Origin: Sva-07 sp963715285
Lineage (GTDB): Bacteria > Actinomycetota > Acidimicrobiia > Acidimicrobiales > Ilumatobacteraceae
NCBI GenBank assembly: GCA_963715285.1
Contig: CAVQRU010000044.1
Location: 62,001-126,000, forward strand
Direction: 5' to 3'
DNA length: 64,000 nt
Shown here piece after piece: positions 42,507 to 50,651 of the stretch. Positions within the stretch are counted from its first letter, which is position 1. Each line of letters starts with the position of its first letter. The position numbers and the translations under genes were made by a program. The notes under the pieces were generated by a model, which was not told the DNA's origin, searched no databases, and saw only the letters and a list, made by a program, of their open reading frames with translations.

Positions 42507-42968
42507 GTGAGCCACGACCGCATCGAAGTCCGCAGAACGATCGCCGCCGACCCCACCGCCGTGTGGTCCGCACTGACCGACATCACCCGCATGGGTGAGT
42601 GGTCACCCGAGTGCCACACGGCCCGGTGGGTCGACGGTGCGAGCGGACCAGCGACCGGTGCCTGGTTCGAGGGCGAGAACCGCAATGGCGACTTCGAGTG
42701 GACCACCCGCGCCGTCGTCGTCGAGTGCGAACCCAACCGGCGCTTCGTGTTCGAGGGTGACTCCGACGGATTCCGCTTCTCCCGCTGGGGCTACGAGATC
42801 GAGCCCGTCGATGACGGCTGTGTGGTGACCGAGTTCAACCTGAGTTTCATCCCAGACTCGTTTCAGGCCATGTCCACAGAGATCTCCGGGGTCGACGATC
42901 GTGAGACCCACAACATGGCAGGCATGGCGGCCACGCTGGAACGACTCGCCGCCGCACTCGAGGCGTGA
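42507..42968 (+). CDS. SRPBCC (START/polyketide cyclase-like) family protein
   Basis: A 153-aa helix-grip protein: VRRTIAADPTAVWSALTDITRMGEWSP at the start, GAWFEGENRNG and WTTRAVVVECEPNRRFVFEG in the sheet, and a long C-terminal helix ATLERLAAALEA. Such proteins bind small hydrophobic ligands; no catalytic site can be assigned. GTG 42507 follows TAGGGT (42495-42500) by 6 nt, so the mRNA is probably leaderless. Confidence 0.83.
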   Translation: MSHDRIEVRRTIAADPTAVWSALTDITRMGEWSPECHTARWVDGASGPATGAWFEGENRNGDFEWTTRAVVVECEPNRRFVFEGDSDGFRFSRWGYEIEPVDDGCVVTEFNLSFIPDSFQAMSTEISGVDDRETHNMAGMAATLERLAAALEA

Positions 42969-43123
42969 GCCTCGAGTCACCGTCGCTGTCTGGCGCTGCA
43001 CATCAACGCCGCAGGCGGCCAGCGCCTGCGCGGCGCCGACAGGCAGCAGTGCGTCGGTGACGAGGGCTACCATTCACGACGCCTGATCGAGATGCCGCGG
43101 GGCACGGCCGACAACGGGGGACC

Positions 43124-44785
43124 ATGAGCCGACCGATCATCCTGACCGTCGACGACGACGTGTCCGTGTCGCAGTCGATCGCACGCGACCTGCGGCAGCG
43201 CTATGCGGACCGCTATCGCATCATCCGCGCCAGTTCGGGACGTGAAGCGCTGGAGTCGCTCGAGGAGCTGGCACGCCGCGACCTGCCGGTGGCCCTGATC
43301 GTGTCCGATCACCGCATGCCGGAGATGACGGGCATCGAACTCCTCGCCACGTCCCGACCGATCACCCCAGGAGCGAAGCGGGTGTTGCTCACCGCCTATG
43401 CCGACACCGATGTCGCCATCAAGGCGATCAACGACATCGGGCTCGACCACTACCTCCTCAAGCCGTGGTCGCCGCCCGAGGAGTCGCTCTATCCGGTCGT
43501 CGACGATCTGCTCGCCGACTGGGAGCACGAACACCAGCGCCGCTTCGAGGGCGTCCGCGTGGTCGGCAACCGCTGGTCCGAGCGCAGCTATGACACCCGG
43601 ATGTTCCTCGCCCGCAACCACGTCCACTACCAGTGGCTGGAGCTCGGCCGGGACCCCGAAGCCGAGCGGCTCGCCGAGCTGTTCGGGTCCGACCCTGCCG
43701 AACTCCCGCTGGTGCTCCTCGAGGACGGGTCGGTCGTCCGCGGCGCCACCACCGCTGAGCTCGCCACCGCGCTCGGCCTGCGGACGACGGCCGAGTCGGC
43801 CCTGTACGACCTCGTCGTGATCGGTGCCGGCCCCGCTGGTCTCGCAGCGGCCGTCTACGGGGCGTCCGAAGGATTACGGGTCGCGGTCATCGAACGCGAC
43901 GCTCCCGGCGGGCAGGCGAGCCAGAGCGCCCGCATCGAGAACTACCTCGGCTTCCCCAACGGCCTGAGTGGCTCCGACCTCTCGCACCGGGCCGCGACAC
44001 AGGCCCAGCGCCTCGGTGCCGAGATGGTGCTCGCCCGGAGCGTCGAAGGCATCGACCAGCGAGGGTCGATCCACGCCGTGCGGTTCGACGACGGATCAGA
44101 GATCGAGGCGCGCGCCGTCGTGGTGGCGACCGGGGTCGCGTACCGCCTGCTCGACGCCGAAGGGCTCGGCGACTTCGCTGGTCGAGGCGTGTTCTACGGT
44201 GCGTCGGCGAGCGAGGCCAGATCCACTGAAGGTGATGACGTCTACATCGTCGGCGCCGCCAATTCTGCGGGGCAGGCGGCGCTCCACATCGCCCAGTTCG
44301 CGCGCCGGGTGGTGCTGCTCGTTCGTGGCGGGTCGCTCGAAGCCTCGATGTCCCAGTACCTCGTCGACAGGATCCTCGCCGCCGAGAACATCGACGTTCG
44401 ACTCGAGACCGAAGTCGTTCGGGGCGGTGGCGACGACCACCTCGAATGGCTCACGCTCCTCGATCGGACCACCGGCGACGAGGAGACCGTCAGGACCAAC
44501 TGGCTCTACGTGTTCATCGGAGCGCTGCCACGCACCGACTGGCTCGGCGACCGGGTGGCACGCGACGAGCGGGGCTTCATCCTCACCGGTCCTGACGTCG
44601 CCGCGCTCGACGGCAACGGCATCCGCTGGCCGCTCGAGCGAGCCCCGCTGTTGCTCGAGACGAGTGTCCCAGGTGTGTTCGCCGCCGGCGACGTCCGTCG
44701 GGCATCCATGAAACGGGTGGCCTCGGCGGTCGGCGAAGGTTCGAGCTCGGTGAGCAACGTGCATCGCTACCTGGAGACCGTGTGA
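43124..44785 (+). CDS. Response regulator fused to Grx-like and thioredoxin-reductase-like domains
   Basis: A 553-aa protein of three parts. Residues 1-130 are a receiver: acid pocket D10-D12, phospho-acceptor D62 in IVSDHRMPEM, T90 and K113. Residues about 143-220 are a thioredoxin/glutaredoxin-like fold with WSERS where C-x-x-C would lie. Residues 227-553 are a TrxR-like flavoprotein: FAD motif VVIGAGPAGLAAAVYG, second dinucleotide motif YIVGAANSAGQAALHIA, and closing FAADGV-type FAAGDVRRASMKRVASAVGEGS. The TrxR redox motif is replaced by YGASASEA, and I find no Cys in the whole chain. GGGGGA precedes the ATG. It overlaps the kinase gene by 4 bp. Confidence 0.9.
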   Translation: MSRPIILTVDDDVSVSQSIARDLRQRYADRYRIIRASSGREALESLEELARRDLPVALIVSDHRMPEMTGIELLATSRPITPGAKRVLLTAYADTDVAIKAINDIGLDHYLLKPWSPPEESLYPVVDDLLADWEHEHQRRFEGVRVVGNRWSERSYDTRMFLARNHVHYQWLELGRDPEAERLAELFGSDPAELPLVLLEDGSVVRGATTAELATALGLRTTAESALYDLVVIGAGPAGLAAAVYGASEGLRVAVIERDAPGGQASQSARIENYLGFPNGLSGSDLSHRAATQAQRLGAEMVLARSVEGIDQRGSIHAVRFDDGSEIEARAVVVATGVAYRLLDAEGLGDFAGRGVFYGASASEARSTEGDDVYIVGAANSAGQAALHIAQFARRVVLLVRGGSLEASMSQYLVDRILAAENIDVRLETEVVRGGGDDHLEWLTLLDRTTGDEETVRTNWLYVFIGALPRTDWLGDRVARDERGFILTGPDVAALDGNGIRWPLERAPLLLETSVPGVFAAGDVRRASMKRVASAVGEGSSSVSNVHRYLETV

Positions 44786-46182
44786 GCCTCCGCGACGATC
44801 TCCGACGCGCGTCGCTGACCAACGCCCTCAGCGACGAGCAGCTCGACGACCTGATGACCCTCGGCAGCGTGCACGAGTTCGGCCCGGGCGACGAGCTCTT
44901 CCGGGAAGCCCGCCCTGCCGACCATCTCTGGATCCTCCTCGCCGGTGAGATCGAGCTCTCGCAACAGCACGGCAGCGAACGGGTCGTCTACGCGAACATG
45001 GCCGACCCCGGACAGTGGACGGGCGGACATGCCGCCTGGGGTTCCGCCGACGCGAACGCCGTGTTCCTCGTCACCGGGACCGCGTCGACCGAGGGTCGGT
45101 GCTATGTCGTCCCGTCCCCCGAACTCGCCCGATTCGTCGACCGCTGGCTGCCGCTCAGCAAACACCTCCTCGACGCGGTGTACCAAACGGTCCGCCGAGT
45201 CGATGCCGACGCACGCCAGCGGGCATCGCTGATCGCTCTCGGCAAGCTGTCCGCTGGCCTCGCCCACGAGATCAACAATCCCGCCTCGGCCGCGATGCGC
45301 GCCGTCGAGTCGCTTCGCAACACCAGCGACTACATGCTCCAGTCGCTGGCGGAACTCGCCGAGCGCGGCGTCGCCACCGAGCAGTTCCTCCAGCTCGACG
45401 ACATCCGCAACGAGCTCCAGAGCCGGCCATCGTCCAGGCTCGGCGCGCTCGAGACAGCCGATCGGGAAGAAGCGGTCGGCACGTGGATGGAACGTCGCGG
45501 CGTCGATCACGCCTGGCTGATGGCGCCCACGCTCGCCTCTCGGGGTGCCGACCGGGCATGGCTCGAATCAGTCGAGGAGGCCGTCGACCCGGACGCGGTG
45601 AGCGCTGCGCTGCACTGGATCTCGAGCGCCGTCGGCATGGCCGGGCTCCTCGACGAGCTGGCCGACGCAACGAGCCGGATCAGCCATCTGGTGCAGGACG
45701 TCAAGACGTACTCACAGATGGACCGTGCCTCGCTGCAACGCGTCGACCTGTCGGCCTGCCTCGACAGCACGGTGACCATGCTCTCGCCGAAGCTGGACGG
45801 CATCGAGGTGGTTCGCGCCTACGACGACGGCGTCCCGGACATCGAGGTCTATGCCGCCGAGCTCAACCAGGTCTGGACCAACCTGATCGACAACGCTCTG
45901 GACGCCATGGGTGGCGACGGGACCTTGCGCCTCGCGACCCGGCTCGACGGGGACGACGTCGTCGTCGAGATCGCTGACACCGGACCGGGCATTCCCCCGG
46001 ACGTCCTGGACCGGGTGTTCGAACCGTTCTTCACGACGAAGGACGTCGGCAGCGGGACCGGGCTCGGCCTGGACATCAGTCGTCGGATCGTCGTCGAGCG
46101 CCACGGCGGTCGGATCGACTTCGAGTCGTCCCCGGGCTCGACCGCCGCAGTGGTCCGACTCCCGCGACAGCGCGAGGTGTGA
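44782..46182 (+). CDS. cNMP-binding-domain sensor histidine kinase
   Basis: A 466-aa soluble kinase. Residues about 12-125 form a cyclic-nucleotide-binding (Crp-like) domain, with FGPGDELFREARPADHLWIL. The H-box LGKLSAGLAHEINNPASAAM gives H162. A long helical insert (about 185-285) precedes SRISHLVQDVKTYSQMD. The ATPase domain has WTNLIDNALDAMGG, IADTGPGIPPDV and GSGTGLGLDIS. The phosphate-loop GExxxxR/S of cAMP-binding CRP is not clear, so the ligand is uncertain. The 4-bp overlap makes it the obvious partner of the receiver-flavoprotein. Confidence 0.9.
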   Translation: MSLRDDLRRASLTNALSDEQLDDLMTLGSVHEFGPGDELFREARPADHLWILLAGEIELSQQHGSERVVYANMADPGQWTGGHAAWGSADANAVFLVTGTASTEGRCYVVPSPELARFVDRWLPLSKHLLDAVYQTVRRVDADARQRASLIALGKLSAGLAHEINNPASAAMRAVESLRNTSDYMLQSLAELAERGVATEQFLQLDDIRNELQSRPSSRLGALETADREEAVGTWMERRGVDHAWLMAPTLASRGADRAWLESVEEAVDPDAVSAALHWISSAVGMAGLLDELADATSRISHLVQDVKTYSQMDRASLQRVDLSACLDSTVTMLSPKLDGIEVVRAYDDGVPDIEVYAAELNQVWTNLIDNALDAMGGDGTLRLATRLDGDDVVVEIADTGPGIPPDVLDRVFEPFFTTKDVGSGTGLGLDISRRIVVERHGGRIDFESSPGSTAAVVRLPRQREV

Positions 46183-46558
46183 CCCCGACGTTCCCGGCCC
46201 GGCTCGGCTTTCGGCCGACGAGCGACCCGAGGGCACGACGCCCAGGGTGACCGATCGAGCACACCGCGTTCCCGAATCGGCGAAATCCGTTCCCCGCACG
46301 ACCGGCGGCGACGCTCTGCGTCGTTGCGCCGCTGGAGCACGTCGACGTCCGGGTCACCCGGCGGGACTTGCCGCTCGTTCTCTGCCCGGTTGAACTTGCG
46401 CTTCGCGGTTCGCCGGACGCGAGCCGAGGGCCCCCGACCGCTGTCGTCGACACCCGACAGGGTGCGTGCCAGAGTGTGTGCCAGGGTGTGTGTCAGGGTG
46501 TGTGTCAGGGTGTGGCCATGGCGAATTGGGTGTCGTTGTCGGGCGTGAGCGATCAGAA
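46183..46558. repeat. Non-coding interval with 12-bp minisatellite
   Basis: No gene is convincing here. 46458-46517 holds five tandem 12-bp units of consensus CAGGGTGTGTGT (units start at 46458, 46470, 46482, 46494 and 46506). If translated in one frame they give a repeating C-Q-G-V, but the surrounding frame has no gene-like features. Confidence 0.7.
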
Positions 46559-46821
46559 GTGACGTCTGTGCCCGACTATCGAGCAGTCTGCGAGAGCGTC
46601 GACCCCGCGACGGTCACCCGGGCGTTCGCCGGCGATCTCACGACTGCGGTGAACGCGTGTGTCGAGTGCGGCGACCGCCACATGGGTGAGAACCGGGTCA
46701 ACCGGTCGGCGCGTTCTCGGTCGAAGACGACGTCCGTCATCTGACGTTCGGTGAGACCGATGCGATCACCTTCACACGAGCGGACCGAGCAGCATCGGTC
46801 GTCCGCCCACGAGGTCGAACG
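46559..46821 (+). pseudogene. Possible decayed N-terminus of an acyl-CoA synthetase
   Basis: From GTG 46559 the frame reads VPDYRAVCESVDPATVTRAF, then LTTAVNACVECGDRHMGENR, similar to the amino end of AMP-forming acetyl/propionyl-CoA synthetases. After a frame change near 46700 it continues VEDDVRHLTFGETDAITF, like their first beta-hairpin. Nothing of the catalytic core follows; endonuclease V begins instead. Weak similarity, so tentative. Confidence 0.3.
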
Positions 46822-47535
46822 GTGAGCGGCTTCGACGGGATGGACGATTTCGCGAGGCTGGAACGCGAGCAACTCCGGCTCGCGACGTCGTCACCGCCTC
46901 CGTGGTCTCCCGGTCCGGGGTCGTTGGTGATCGGCGGGGTGTTCGTCGCCTTCGCACGCGGTGAGCAAGGCCCAGGACGAGCCGGCGACCGCGCCGTCGT
47001 CGGCGCCGCCGCGACCAGGGGCACCGAGCCGCTCGTGAGCGCCGTCGTCGACGGTCGCGCCATGGCGCCCTACCGCCCGGGGCTGCTCGCCGCCCGGGAG
47101 GGGGCACTGCTCCAGGCGGCGATCCTCGCCCTCCGGGATGACGGGATCGAGCTCGACGTCGTGCTCGTCGACGCCACCGGGCGCGATCATCCCCGACGCG
47201 CCGGACTGGCGCTGCACCTCGGCGAGGTGCTCCAGCTCCCGACGGTCGGGGTCACCCATCGACCGTTGCTCGCCCGAGGCCCCGAGCCAGCCGGAGCGTG
47301 CGGGTCCTGGACCGAGCTGGTGCTCGACGGCGAGGTCGTCGGTCGATGGGTGCGGACCCAGGCGGGTGTGCGTCCGCTGGCGGTGCACGGTGCCTGGCGG
47401 ACCGATCCTCGAACGGCGATGGAGGTGGTCCTGCAGGCGACCGCCACCGCCCGGACGCCCGAGCCGCTCCGCCTCGCCCGGACCGCGGCCCGTGAGGCGC
47501 GGTCGCAGCGCGCGATTGCAGAACGAGCGGGCTGA
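46822..47535 (+). CDS. nfi: Endonuclease V
   Basis: A 237-aa deoxyinosine-specific endonuclease for repair of deaminated adenine. Motifs in order: LVIGGVFVAF (first metal site region; Asp is not visible where D-x-D-Y is usual), APYRPGLLAAREG, VVLVDATGRDHPRRAGLALHLGE, and TVGVTHRPLLARG. The family's common VDGHG is VDATG here, and the first acidic motif is altered, so activity is not assured. GTG 46822 is the first start compatible with the conserved region. It follows a probable gene remnant. Confidence 0.75.
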   Translation: MSGFDGMDDFARLEREQLRLATSSPPPWSPGPGSLVIGGVFVAFARGEQGPGRAGDRAVVGAAATRGTEPLVSAVVDGRAMAPYRPGLLAAREGALLQAAILALRDDGIELDVVLVDATGRDHPRRAGLALHLGEVLQLPTVGVTHRPLLARGPEPAGACGSWTELVLDGEVVGRWVRTQAGVRPLAVHGAWRTDPRTAMEVVLQATATARTPEPLRLARTAAREARSQRAIAERAG

Positions 47536-47715
47536 CCGTGCCGATGCCGGTGATGCCCGTGGTGCCCGTGGTGCCCGTGGTGACGCCGGGCGCGCCGGAG
47601 TGCTCGACCGTGTCCCCGGTGGGCGGAGGGCCGGATCCCGACCCCGACTCCTCGGCGGAACCGCGACCCACTCCCGGATGCGGCGCGAGACTCGAGTGAT
47701 GACCAGGGGCACCTC
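47536..47715. repeat. Intergenic stretch with 9-bp tandem repeat
   Basis: CCCGTGGTG is repeated exactly three times (47556-47582) and preceded by a diverged copy (47547-47555). No gene seen between endonuclease V and the small ORF at 47716. Confidence 0.6.
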
Positions 47716-47886
47716 GTGAATCCGATCACGGTCGACGCGTGCCGGGCTCTCGCAGTGGCTGGAGTCCGAGCCGACCTCGCGGTCGCCGTGACGATCTGTG
47801 GTGGCGAGATCGTCCACGTCGCGGATTCTCCGGTCGGTCGCGTCCCGCCATCGCTGCTGGAGAGGAACCGGACATGGAGGTCGTGA
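47716..47886 (+). CDS. Possible 56-aa ORF before nagB
   Basis: GTG 47716 opens a frame (VNPITVDACRALAVAGVRAD, then LAVAVTICGGEIVHVAD) with coding-like codon use. It overlaps the nagB start by 13 bp. It could be a coupled leader peptide or the tail of a lost gene. No homologue recognised. Confidence 0.3.
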   Translation: MNPITVDACRALAVAGVRADLAVAVTICGGEIVHVADSPVGRVPPSLLERNRTWRS

Positions 47887-48656
47887 TCACCAACGACGCG
47901 AACACAGCGGCCGTTCTCGCGGCGGACGCGATCGAGCGCGTCCTCGCCACGGTCGAACGCCCCGTGCTCGGGCTGGCGACCGGCAGCTCTCCGATCGCGA
48001 CGTACCGAGAGCTGATCCGGCGGCACCGGGAGGGGCGGTTGAGCTTTTCGAGCGCCCAGGCGTTCCTGCTCGACGAGTACGTCGACCTCCCCACAGGACA
48101 CGATCAGTCGTATCGCCGCTTCATCGAGCGCGAGCTCACCGATCACGTCGACCTGCCCGCCGCCTCGCTCCACGGCCCCGGCAACTCGCTCGACGATCCG
48201 ACGTCGGGCGACGAGTACGAACGCAGGCTCGCCGAGGCCGGTGGCGTCGACCTCCAGCTGCTCGGGATCGGCGGAGACGGACACATCGGCTTCAACGAGC
48301 CGGGCTCGTCGCTCGGCTCGCGCACCCGGCTCAAGACGCTGGCCGACAGCACGCGCAACGACAACGCTCGGTTCTTCGGCGGTGACCCCCGAGCTGTGCC
48401 GCGCCATGTCATCACTCAGGGCATTGCGACGATCCTCGGCGCGCGGCATGTCGTCCTGCTCGCGGACGGCGCGTCCAAGGCCGACATCGTCGCCCGGGCG
48501 GTCGAGGGTCCGGTCACCGCGATGGTCCCGGCGTCAGCGCTCCAGCTCCACCCTCACGCCACGGTGATCGTCGACGAGCCGGCGGCGTCGTCGCTCACCC
48601 GCGCCGACTACTACCGCGAGGTCTACGCACACAAGCCAGGCTGGCAGCAGATCTGA
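47874..48656 (+). CDS. nagB: Glucosamine-6-phosphate deaminase
   Basis: A 260-aa NagB/SugP-isomerase-fold enzyme converting glucosamine-6-phosphate to fructose-6-phosphate and ammonia. Phosphate loop LGLATGSSPIATY is near residue 35, catalytic Asp in FLLDEYVDLP near 65, and the ring-opening loop LLGIGGDGHIGFNEPGSS (Asp, His, Glu) near 130-145. GGAGAGG lies 8 nt before ATG 47874. No nagA, nag transporter or regulator is adjacent, so the amino-sugar source is not evident. Confidence 0.92.
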   Translation: MEVVITNDANTAAVLAADAIERVLATVERPVLGLATGSSPIATYRELIRRHREGRLSFSSAQAFLLDEYVDLPTGHDQSYRRFIERELTDHVDLPAASLHGPGNSLDDPTSGDEYERRLAEAGGVDLQLLGIGGDGHIGFNEPGSSLGSRTRLKTLADSTRNDNARFFGGDPRAVPRHVITQGIATILGARHVVLLADGASKADIVARAVEGPVTAMVPASALQLHPHATVIVDEPAASSLTRADYYREVYAHKPGWQQI

Positions 48657-48684
48657 ACGGGATCCCCGACGCGGACGCTCGCGC

Positions 48685-49338
48685 TCAGACGACCTCGTAC
48701 ACGAAGTACTGAACCTTGATGTGGTCGCCGTAGTCGGGGTGGTGGGGCAGGTAGGGCATGGGCTCGGTGCCGAAGACGCGCCTCCACACCCCGTCGCGCT
48801 CGAGCCCGTCGAGCACGGCGTCGTAGCCGCGTTCGCGCATGATGTCGTCGCGCTGGCTGAACACGACGTGACCGCCGGATCGCACGATGCGGCACAGCTC
48901 GCGGAGGATCTCGCCGGTCTCGAAGTAGGTGAGCGCGCCGATGAAGTTGACTGCGTCGAACTCGTCGTCGGCGAAGGGCAAGGGGAAGACCTGCATATCG
49001 ACCCGCTCGACCCGCTCGTAGGCGCCGGTCTGGTCGGCCAACGCGAGAAGACTGGACGAGATGTCGATGCCCGTGATGCCGGTGTAGCCGAGGCGACGCA
49101 GCGCGATTCCGGTCAGCCCCGATCCGCACGCGGCGTCGAGGACCCTGCTCCCGAGGGGGACGTAGTTCCGCAGGATCACCGCGGCGGTGTCCGGACCGAC
49201 GTACCCCCACTCGTCGAATGTCTCGTCGTAGGTACCGGTCTCAGCGAACTTGTCGTAGTCGCGCTCCACCGTCGAGCTGTCGGTGGAGTACCCCTTGCCC
49301 CAGATCTCGGGCGTCTCGTCGATGATGTCATCGGTCAT
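48685..49338 (-). CDS. Class I SAM-dependent methyltransferase
   Basis: A 217-aa Rossmann methyltransferase. Motif I is VLDAACGSGLTGIALRRLG near residue 66; ITGIDISSSLLALA (motif II Asp), PFADDEFDAVNFIGALTY (motif III) and RIVRSGGHVVFSQRDD (post-III) follow. The opening GKGYSTDSSTVERDYDKFAETGTYDE resembles Williams-Beuren-type (WBSCR27) and small-molecule methyltransferases. GGAGG lies just before ATG 49338, deciding against the ATG at 49356. It is convergent with nagB. Confidence 0.87.
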   Translation of the reverse strand: MTDDIIDETPEIWGKGYSTDSSTVERDYDKFAETGTYDETFDEWGYVGPDTAAVILRNYVPLGSRVLDAACGSGLTGIALRRLGYTGITGIDISSSLLALADQTGAYERVERVDMQVFPLPFADDEFDAVNFIGALTYFETGEILRELCRIVRSGGHVVFSQRDDIMRERGYDAVLDGLERDGVWRRVFGTEPMPYLPHHPDYGDHIKVQYFVYEVV

Positions 49339-49579
49339 GGGGCCTCCGTTCGCCATCACGGTAGCGGCGCGGAGACCACGGACAGGACCCGGGTCGCCGT
49401 TCGGGGCCGGCCGTGGGGGTACCCACCGTCGAGGGCGACGCGAGGGCATCGGCCCACGCACGCCGTGGCAGGGACCTCCGCCCCTGGGCGCACCCGGGCC
49501 GGAGGTTCAGACTTGTCGACGTGTCGACCGCGCGAGCGCGACTCGGCACCCTCTTGGTCGACGACGAAAGGAGGATCCG

Positions 49580-50035
49580 ATGCCGAGCAAGGCAAGCATC
49601 GATCGATTCCTGCAGGGCGAGCGTCTGGCGTTCGTCGGTGTCTCTCGGAACCCGAAGGCATTCGCCAACGCCGTTGCTCGCGAGTTCCGCGATCGCGGCT
49701 ACGAGATCCTCCCCGTCAACCCGAACGCCGACGAGATCGAGGGCGTGCCCTGCTACCGGACGATCGCCGAGCTACCCGACGTCGACGGGGCGGTCGTCAT
49801 GGTGCCCGCAGCCGCTGCCGCCGACGTCGTCGAACACTGCGCCGCTCGCGGCATCGAGCGGGTCTGGCTCCATCGCGGGGCCGGCCAGGGGTCGGTGAGC
49901 CCCGAGGCGGTCGAGGCGGCGCGCACCGCCGGCATCGAGGTGGTGGACGGCGCGTGTCCGCTCATGTTCCTCGCCGACACCGGATGGTTCCACCGGCTCC
50001 ACCGTCGCTTCGCGGGGCATCGGATCGCCGCGTGA
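49580..50035 (+). CDS. CoA-binding domain protein (YccU-like)
   Basis: A 151-aa single Rossmann domain of the CoA_binding_2 family. LAFVGVSRNPKAFANAVAREF, then GYEILPVNPNADEIEGVPCY and DGAVVMVPAAAAADVVEHCA give the usual nucleotide-binding order. In relatives the fold binds CoA without ligase activity; the role is unknown. AAAGGAGG (49567-49574) is 5 nt before ATG 49580. Confidence 0.87.
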   Translation: MPSKASIDRFLQGERLAFVGVSRNPKAFANAVAREFRDRGYEILPVNPNADEIEGVPCYRTIAELPDVDGAVVMVPAAAAADVVEHCAARGIERVWLHRGAGQGSVSPEAVEAARTAGIEVVDGACPLMFLADTGWFHRLHRRFAGHRIAA

Positions 50036-50228
50036 ACCCGGCCCGGTCGGTGTGACCCGGGCAGTCACCGTGGCTCAGCAGAGTGGGCCGGACGGCGCAG
50101 GTGACGCTCGGCGCCGGGCGACATCGGCACCGGTCGCGGCGGTCAGATCTGGTTCGCCGCGAACCGGGTCGGCGCTCCGATTGCTGCCGCGCCGCGACAG
50201 CCGAGCATGATGTCCGGGGAGGGAGCGG

Positions 50229-50651
50229 ATGGCCGGGGCAGCTGAGGCCGAACTGGAGGCGGTGAAGGGCGACGTCTTGGCCCTGCGCCGCGCACTCGAA
50301 GCGGCCCAGGGCGAGGCCGTTGCCGCCGGGCAGCGGGCGACCGTCGAGCGTCAGGCCGAGATCGACCAGCTCACGGCCACGATCAGGGCCTTGCGCGAGG
50401 AGATGATCAGCCAGCGCGACGAGCTGCTCGCCGCGCATCGAGCTGCCGGGCGCGATGCCGACACGGAGGCCGAGCAACTGCGGGCGGCGGTCGTCGCCGC
50501 CCGACGACAGGCCGACGAGCTGCAACAGCGACACGATGCGACCCTCGCCGAGCAGGCACGGCGCTTCGACATCGAGCGTCGCGAACTGCACGACACGATC
50601 GCGGAGCTTCGCCGACGACTCGAGACGACCGTCACGGACTCGACGCGATGA
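50229..50651 (+). CDS. Coiled-coil protein coupled to adenylate cyclase
   Basis: A 140-aa protein that is nearly all heptad-repeat helix (Ala/Glu/Arg/Leu-rich from residue 5 to 135, e.g. EIDQLTATIRALREEMISQRD). No Cys and no membrane span. It has GGAGGGAG upstream. The stop overlaps the cyclase ATG by 4 bp. It may dimerise with, or scaffold, the cyclase. I do not recognise a family. Confidence 0.75.
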   Translation: MAGAAEAELEAVKGDVLALRRALEAAQGEAVAAGQRATVERQAEIDQLTATIRALREEMISQRDELLAAHRAAGRDADTEAEQLRAAVVAARRQADELQQRHDATLAEQARRFDIERRELHDTIAELRRRLETTVTDSTR

